From Prinia subflava (taxonomy: Eukaryota > Chordata > Aves > Passeriformes > Cisticolidae): a stretch of DNA of 64,000 nt. The DNA lies in NCBI RefSeq assembly GCF_021018805.1, contig NC_086259.1:16697501-16761500 (forward strand). The letters are read 5' to 3'. The notes below the pieces were generated by a model. The model worked only from the letters and a program-made list of their open reading frames with translations, had not been told where the DNA came from and did no database searches. This document shows positions 58,401 to 64,000 of this stretch, piece by piece. The translations under genes were made by a program, and so were the position numbers. Positions within the stretch are counted from its first letter, which is position 1; the number at the start of each line of letters is the position of its first letter.

Positions 58401-61400
58401 TGGGCACCCCAGCACTGCTATCTCGGGGTGTTCTGCAGAGCAGAAAAGGGAGGTGAGGACAGGGCCACAAGTGTGATGAACTGAAGGGCTAAAATTACTG
58501 CCCTTATTCACACTTAAAAATAGCTCCTTACAGATGAAGGTTTTATTTGATGTGAGTTACAGCTTATTTTGTGAGAAACTAATTTATTCCGATATGAGTA
58601 ATCGAGGCAGAATCTGCCCTTAGCTAAGACCTATTTATGCATTTGCTTAGCATGAGTGTGGATAGTAGGAGGCTGGACACTTTCAGCTTAGCAAAACCAC
58701 AGCTTTTCACATTAAAAAACTGATTCTGTCTAAGGATACATTCAAATGAATGTTAAAAAGTTTTAAAAGCTTTTATTTTAGTGTGCTGTGGTATAAGTGT
58801 AGGTTACTATATATACACAGAGGTGAAACAAACTTTCTTGTCTTTATATAATGTATTCTTCATTGACCAAAATGTGGGAAAATATGTCAAAAATTATCTT
58901 TTATTAGCTCTTGTGGCTGTTTGCACCAGACTGGTGGATGCTGCTCCCTTTTGAACACTTAAAGTTGTCTCTCCTGGAAGAAGTGTTTGCACAGACAGCT
59001 GGTGGAAAGCAAAGTGTTTGCTGTGCTATTATTACTTCCTCACTTTTCCCCCTAGCCCCCAACATTCTATTCATAGGCACATCACAGTGCTTCTGGTATG
59101 TTTAAAAAAATGGCTTGTAAGGGAAGTGTCCACTGGTGCAGATGAATATTTAAAGCTCTGCTGAGCAGCACATGGGCTGTTTCCTGCAACTGTGAGTGCA
59201 TGGCTTGGTTACAGCCAGGCACAGCATTAGGCTGATAACATCAGAAACTACACAAAATGGTAATGAAATCCAAATGTTTGTGCTGCCAGTGAATATTCTG
59301 ATCACATCTGCTAACTCTAATTATTTCTTTCTTGGTAAAAAAAGGTTTGGTTTTGTTTTGCTTTGGGTTTTTTTCCACCTTTAGTAACAAAAATTCTTAT
59401 GTTCCATCTGTCAGCAGAGCTGCTGTTCTCTTGGAAGGTCTGAGTGAAGTTTTTGAATGTTTGTGATGAATGAGCTGGGATAAAAACACTTTGGCTCTTT
59501 GATGGCCTGGGTAGTTTGCAAGTCTGACAGATTTGTTCAGTTTGGAAATGTGATGAGCAGTATCAGAGGCCATACCTCCATGCTAATTCAAGGCAGTTTT
59601 TCCATCACATTAAAAGGTTTTAACATCTCTGTTGTGGCTCAAGAGATCCATATTCTGACATCTCAGATTCTTCAGAAACTGAGAGCAAGCAATGCCCTGA
59701 TTTTGAACTTTCCTCTTTTCCTTTTCTCTTCTCTTAGAACAAAATTGAATTACAATCCTCCAAAGGATGATGGCTCAACGTACAAGATTGAACTCGAAGG
59801 GATATCTGTTGATATCATGAAAGAGATACTAGATTACATCTTCAGTGGGCAGGTATGGTATTAAAAAACCCCTAATCTTCACTTGGACTATTTGGCAAAA
59901 TAACCTGAGTTTTAACACTGCTACCCTGAAAGATGTTTAAAGCTTTGTGATAAAACTTCTGCAGAGTGGGACTGTGCATATGAAGTCGAGGCAGTAGGCT
60001 CTGCAGGAGTTGTCTCTGCTCTTCTTGTGCAGCAGGGAAGGACTTTAAAATTTAGAGTCAATGTCAAATGCTTGTATTAAATTGGTGGCTACCTTCAGTA
60101 ACTTGCTTTAAAACAGGCAGTGTTTGTCAGCTGTGACAGAGGACTGCTTTGGTAGCCCCAGAGATGGAGAGCCCATCACTGAGCATTGCAGTACACCAGG
60201 CACCCTCCCTCCCTGCCCCTGGTGCCCACCTCTCTGGCCTCTTGTCAGATCTGCATTCCAACAGCCTTAGCAGGAATTAAAGTTGGTGTGTCTGGTTTAT
60301 TTGGAACCAGACTGAGATTGCTGAACGAGTTTAGCTTTCAGCAGAAAAAGAAAGCAGATTTGGCTTGAAATTAGTTCCTGCATATATGTTTAAAAAAAGT
60401 GTTTATTTATTACAGCAGAACTCATTTTAGATTCCTGGATGAGAAGAGCAATTTTATGGTTGGTTACTTCAGGAACTTATCAAAATTTCTGCTCCACACC
60501 TTCTGTCAAGCAAATGCCTTTCCAACCCTGTGTTAATTAATAAATGGTTAGCAGTCATATCAGTTTCTCCTAATTTTTACACTGCCATTAATACTCTATT
60601 CTTCAGCCACTGAGAATGAGTGTAATGAATGCAGGCATGTCATGGAACAAATGAGTGATAGTAGCTATAACTTCTAAATTAATTCTTGCAGATCAGGCTA
60701 AATGAAGAAACTATCCAAGATGTGGTACAGGCAGCTGATCTCCTGCTGCTTACAGACTTAAAAACTCTCTGCTGTGAGTTTTTAGAAGGTTGCATAGCTG
60801 CTGAGAACTGTATTGGTATTCGGGACTTTGCACTGCACTATTGTTTGCATCATGTTCACTACCTTGCCTCAGAGTATCTGGAAACTCACTTTCGAGATGT
60901 CAGCAGCACAGAGGAATTCTTGGAACTGACTCCTCAAAAACTGAAAGAAGTGCTGTCGATGGAAAAGCTCAATGTTGGAAACGAAAGATACGTCTTTGAA
61001 GCGGTGATTAGGTGGATTTCTCATGATTCAGAATCCAGAAAGGTCAGGACATCCAAATGTTTGTATTTTGAACGTGGTGCAAATGGGAGTGTTCGTTCTA
61101 ATCGGTGGGAACTTGAAATAGATCTGTTTCTTTCAGGACTAATCTTATAGAATTTATTGAATTGAAATGTTATTGCATTTGAAATGCAAACCATGGCAGT
61201 AAAAGGGTGAAAGCTGTGTTGATGACATATCATCTGCTGCCTTTATTATTTAATAAGCATTAAGAAAAAAAGCACCATTTTGACATTTGGTGATGTAATC
61301 TTGTTTACATGGTCAGAAAGCAAGTCGCACGTTTACAGAGAAACTTTGAGGACTTGATGCATTTCCTCACTAACACTGTGCTCTATAGCTTATTACTTAC

Positions 61401-63313
61401 CAGTATCAAAAACTCTCAAGCATCTGCAGAACACAGAAGCATCTGCAGGTCCTCGTGGCTCCGTGCCGGGGGTGATTTGTGTCCCTGCTGCCTCCGCAGG
61501 TCCACATGAAGGATGTGATGTCGGCAGTGTGGGTGTCGGGGCTGGACGCCGCGTACCTGCGCGAGCAGATGATGAGCGAGCCGCTGGTGCGCGAGATCGT
61601 CAAGGAGTGCAACAACATCCCCCTGACGCCCCCGCAGCAGGGAGAGGCCATGCTGGCCTCCTTCAAGCCCCGCGGCTACTCCGAGTGCATCGTCACTGTC
61701 GGGGGCGAAGAGAGAGTGTAAGTGTGTGCTGGCATTACAGCTGGTCCCAGGGCCACCGCCCAGGGCGCTCTGAAAACAGAGTGTGGAGAATATGTGCATC
61801 TATTGCTTGCCACTCTATCGTCTGAGTTTGTTTTAGGTTGGTCAGGCACACCTGAAATACCTTTGGGGATGATTCAGCAATATATAGTTATTTTGTTTCT
61901 GACAGTCAAAGTGTAGTAAGCTTAGAGTAGGGTTGTTTGTTCAGTAAGTGTTTGCTGGGTTTTTTGTAAGCTGAATAGACTTAACCACAGAATCATTTCT
62001 GATGATCTGAAAAGCATCTACAACAAAACTTAGAAATAATGAACATGTGCTTTAAACTGTTTTGTTTATAATAGATGTGGTTCCAAAAAAAAAGTATTTA
62101 TTGGTGCGTCTGAGATAAGGTGGAGATTCCTGTTCCATACGCTAATCATTTTCTTTTCTTGAGTACCCCCTGCAGAAGAAGGCAGGGTTGTGTCCTGTTT
62201 AAATAGGTTTAGCATTTAGATGTTAGCTCTTTATAGAAATGTAGTAAACCACTCAGGGACATATCAGTATGTGAATCACTTTTCTCAGACATTACTAATA
62301 CTCTCTATCAGTTCTTCTTAGCTCATTCAAAGTTCAGAAAAAAGGTTACAGGCAGATACAGTAGGAATGCAGTGAATCAGCTTTTTATGTCTCCAAGTCT
62401 GTACAAACTCAATTTACATGTTTGGTTTGGGGGCCTTCTCCTTACTAGGGAAATGCCACATGATGAATGTACAGGAAAACAAGAGCAAGCAAGCTTTGGA
62501 CACAAGGTGTTAACAGTGAACTTGTAAAATTCTGTCTTTGTCTCTCTGTTTCTGCTTGTTCCCTCCCCACCCTGTGTTCAGATCACGGAAACCAACCTCA
62601 GTGATGCGGTGTATGTGTCCTCTTTATGATCCCAATAGACAGCTCTGGATTGAACTTGCTCCTATGAGTATTCCAAGGATCAATCATGGAGTATTGTCAG
62701 CAGGTAAAGGGGAGCTTTGTCTTTGTAAAGTCAATGTTATCAAAACTTACCAGTGCCTCAAAATCTGAGATACAGCTTATATTAATATATTTTCTTCAAT
62801 ACTGACTGCACTGGGGTTATTTCATGCTTCCCCTTTGTCTGCCCCAAACTGTACTTGATTCTGTGAAAATCCCTGTCATCTGAGTGTCTTAAAATCACTA
62901 TTCCTGCAACATTTTGTGGGAATCTGCTACATCTGTCTCTCCAGGAGTATTTCATGTTTTAAGTAAATTCTAGTTGCTGCATCACTGAATATGTTGAAGG
63001 GTGTTTGCAGGGGTAGACTTGAGTCAGATGTAAGTATGTGCTTTACCTTTTCCAGTCCAGAGTCTAAGATGTGACTGGTCTGGATCTCCTGGTGAATTCC
63101 AGAATACAGCTCACCAGTCATGTTGTTCTGCTCAGTGTGCAGGTGTGAGTCCTCTTCTTGAGAGTCCTGTTCTAAGATCATGTTGCATTTTGTTTTACAG
63201 AAGGATTTTTATTTGTGCTTGGTGGTCAGGATGAAAACAAGGGAACGCTAAGCTCTGGAGAGAAATATGATCCAGACACCAATTCATGGAGTTCCTTACC
63301 ACCAATGCATGAG
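46295..63313 (+). CDS. GAN: GAN, gigaxonin, 5' six exons (partial)
   Basis: BTB-BACK-Kelch protein that brings substrates, notably intermediate-filament proteins, to a CUL3 ubiquitin ligase; loss in humans causes giant axonal neuropathy. Exons: 46295-46461, 59738-59852, 60692-61042, 61500-61717, 62582-62703, 63201-63313. They join in phase for 1086 nt (362 residues). BTB spans about residues 10-130, BACK about 135-240, and Kelch repeats start near residue 270; the remaining Kelch blades (about 235 residues of 597 in human) lie beyond the window. Identity to vertebrate gigaxonin is obvious throughout. Intron 1 is 13.3 kb. Exon 4 is strikingly GC-rich. The last donor is GC instead of GT. Confidence 0.96.
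46620..46775 (+). repeat. CR1 3' fragment (plus strand), start of GAN intron 1
   Basis: Shows the CR1 end layout: gtgtggagtctccctctcc, gtcacctgctccaggtgac, cctgcctgggcagaggagctgg, gggtgatctccagaggtccc and aatgctgtg at the end. It begins about 160 bases after GAN exon 1, on the opposite strand to the CR1 at 45648-46085. Confidence 0.85.
46799..46826. repeat. CCTTCCCT microsatellite
   Basis: Three to four pyrimidine-only units just after the CR1 tail. Confidence 0.75.
52734..52748. repeat. A-rich run in GAN intron 1
   Basis: About 15 adenines followed by gaaagaaa. No retroposed gene body recognised upstream. Confidence 0.6.
59738..59852 (+). CDS. GAN: GAN exon 2: BTB domain
   Basis: Residues 56-94, enters phase 2, leaves phase 0 (gtatgg). 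Contains L-N-Y-N-P-P-K-D-D-G and I-L-D-Y-I-F-S-G-Q, the BTB dimer/CUL3 face. Confidence 0.97.
59853..60691 (+). other. GAN intron 2
   Basis: No feature recognised beyond the splice sites (donor gtatgg, acceptor ttgcag). Confidence 0.6.
60692..61042 (+). CDS. GAN: GAN exon 3: BTB end and BACK domain
   Basis: Residues 95-211, 117 codons, phase 0 both ends (gtcagg). Contains L-K-T-L-C-C-E-F-L, N-C-I-G-I-R-D-F-A (the 3-box/BACK start that aids CUL3 binding) and V-F-E-A-V-I-R-W. Confidence 0.97.
61500..61717 (+). CDS. GAN: GAN exon 4: BACK domain end, GC-rich
   Basis: Residues 212-284, leaves phase 2 (gtaagt). Contains S-G-L-D-A-A-Y-L-R-E-Q and F-K-P-R-G-Y-S-E-C-I-V. Third codon positions are nearly all G or C, unlike the neighbouring exons. 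Confidence 0.96.
61718..62581 (+). other. GAN intron 4
   Basis: No feature recognised; good pyrimidine tract before the acceptor at 62579-62581. Confidence 0.6.
62582..62703 (+). CDS. GAN: GAN exon 5: first Kelch repeat
   Basis: Residues 284-325, enters phase 2, leaves phase 1 (gtaaag). Contains M-C-P-L-Y-D-P and R-I-N-H-G-V-L, the start of the beta-propeller. Confidence 0.96.
63201..63313 (+). CDS. GAN: GAN exon 6: Kelch repeat, last exon in window
   Basis: Residues 325-362, enters phase 1. Contains the Kelch G-G (F-V-L-G-G-Q-D) and E-K-Y-D-P. It ends L-P-P-M-H-E, followed by gcaaga; no GT lies near the boundary expected from other gigaxonins, so a GC donor is the best reading. Confidence 0.88.
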
Positions 63314-64000
63314 GCAAGATCTCTATCTAACTGTTGGGATTTAAGTTTTTACTTTGGCAAAATGTTCCTTTTCTTCTGCAAAATTTTATTCTGAATCTCC
63401 AGTTGCTTGCATCTTACACATTCAAAATCATGCTACAGACTGACTTCTGTTTATATCCTGTTGTTCTTGTGGTCTGATGCTGACTGCTGGATCTGGAAAA
63501 ACTAAACAATTGGTGAAGAGCTAACTGTAAGATGAACTACAAAATTTCAGGAATTTCATAATGAATCAGTCCTATAGTATACTTAATGTTCTGCGTGTAC
63601 TGGCCTTCTAAAACAAGAGACCTCTGAGATGGACAAAGGGATCGGACTGTGCAGAAAAGATGGACAGAGGACTGGCCAACATACAGAACTTGGCTTGCAC
63701 AGACATATTTAGGTTTGGTTTGAGTTAATGCTTCCTTCTTCATAATTACATTCCATCCAAAAGTAACAGTTTGTTATTTGTAAACATATATCCTTAATAC
63801 ACCTGTGTTTTTACCTTTGTAAATCAGCACAGGGTGTTTATTAAGAAGTTGTTTACCAAAGGATTTTCCTCTTTGGAATCTCTAGTTGACAAAGGCATGT
63901 AGATTTGGCTACAATTTTAGTTATGATGTGTTAAGTTTCCTGCTTGTGATATGTTTGCTGTGACACTGAGGGGCAGCTGGGCTTATAAATACAAAATAGA
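63314..64000 (+). other. GAN intron 6, start (window end)
   Basis: Begins gcaaga. AT-rich, no feature recognised to the window end. Confidence 0.6.

Larger units (their letters stand above)
46462..59737 (+). other. GAN intron 1 (13.3 kb)
   Basis: Starts within the CpG island. It holds a CR1 tail (46620-46775), a CCTT-type microsatellite (46799-46826), an A-rich run (52734-52748) and GC-richer patches near 51010-51240 and 58340-58470. Many open frames of 60-141 codons occur, none with a recognisable domain or splice context. No RNA gene was recognised. Confidence 0.6.

Noticed and set aside
1..64000. CRISPR arrays, operons, prophage or other prokaryotic systems; tRNA and rRNA genes
   Set aside because: The window is bird nuclear DNA with intron-split genes; no regularly spaced repeats or RNA gene structures were found.

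Overview
This is nuclear DNA of a bird. Three vertebrate genes can be rebuilt exon by exon: PKD1L2 (minus strand), BCO1 (plus) and GAN (plus). This order matches the PKD1L2-BCO1-GAN synteny known from chicken chromosome 11 and human 16q23. Several CR1 retroposon tails, the dominant avian LINE, and a 526-residue BCO1 (the chicken length) support a bird. The species cannot be named from the sequence alone.

Positions 192-20141 (minus) hold 22 phase-consistent exons coding for about 1249 residues of polycystin-1-like 2. In order they give a signal peptide, a C-type lectin domain, a SUEL galactose/rhamnose lectin domain, PKD-like domains and an REJ/GAIN-type region. The GPS, PLAT and membrane part lies before position 1. 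Positions 20142-28877 form an 8.7 kb head-to-head intergenic region holding a well-defined solo LTR (21651-22322) with a 6-bp target-site duplication. Positions 28878-41326 hold BCO1 complete in 11 exons, with a MEF2/TATA-type element and a first-intron CpG island. Positions 41327-46085 are BCO1 3' flank, ending in a CR1 copy that runs up to the GAN CpG island. From 46295 onward lie the first six exons of GAN, with a 13.3 kb first intron. The last GAN exon here ends at 63313 and the gene continues beyond the window.

The three genes are neighbours by ancestry and are not an operon. BCO1 is the soluble iron enzyme that cleaves beta-carotene to retinal. GAN is a CUL3 ubiquitin-ligase adaptor for intermediate-filament turnover. 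PKD1L2 is an adhesion-type polycystin. No prokaryote-like system, CRISPR array, tRNA or rRNA gene was seen. The most notable points are two apparent GC-AG introns, the solo LTR, two opposed CR1 copies bracketing the GAN promoter, minimal upstream ORFs before BCO1 and GAN, a PKD1L2 C-type lectin domain without its usual calcium motifs, and isolated GC-rich exons. PKD1L2 and BCO1 introns not listed separately were read and hold nothing I recognise.
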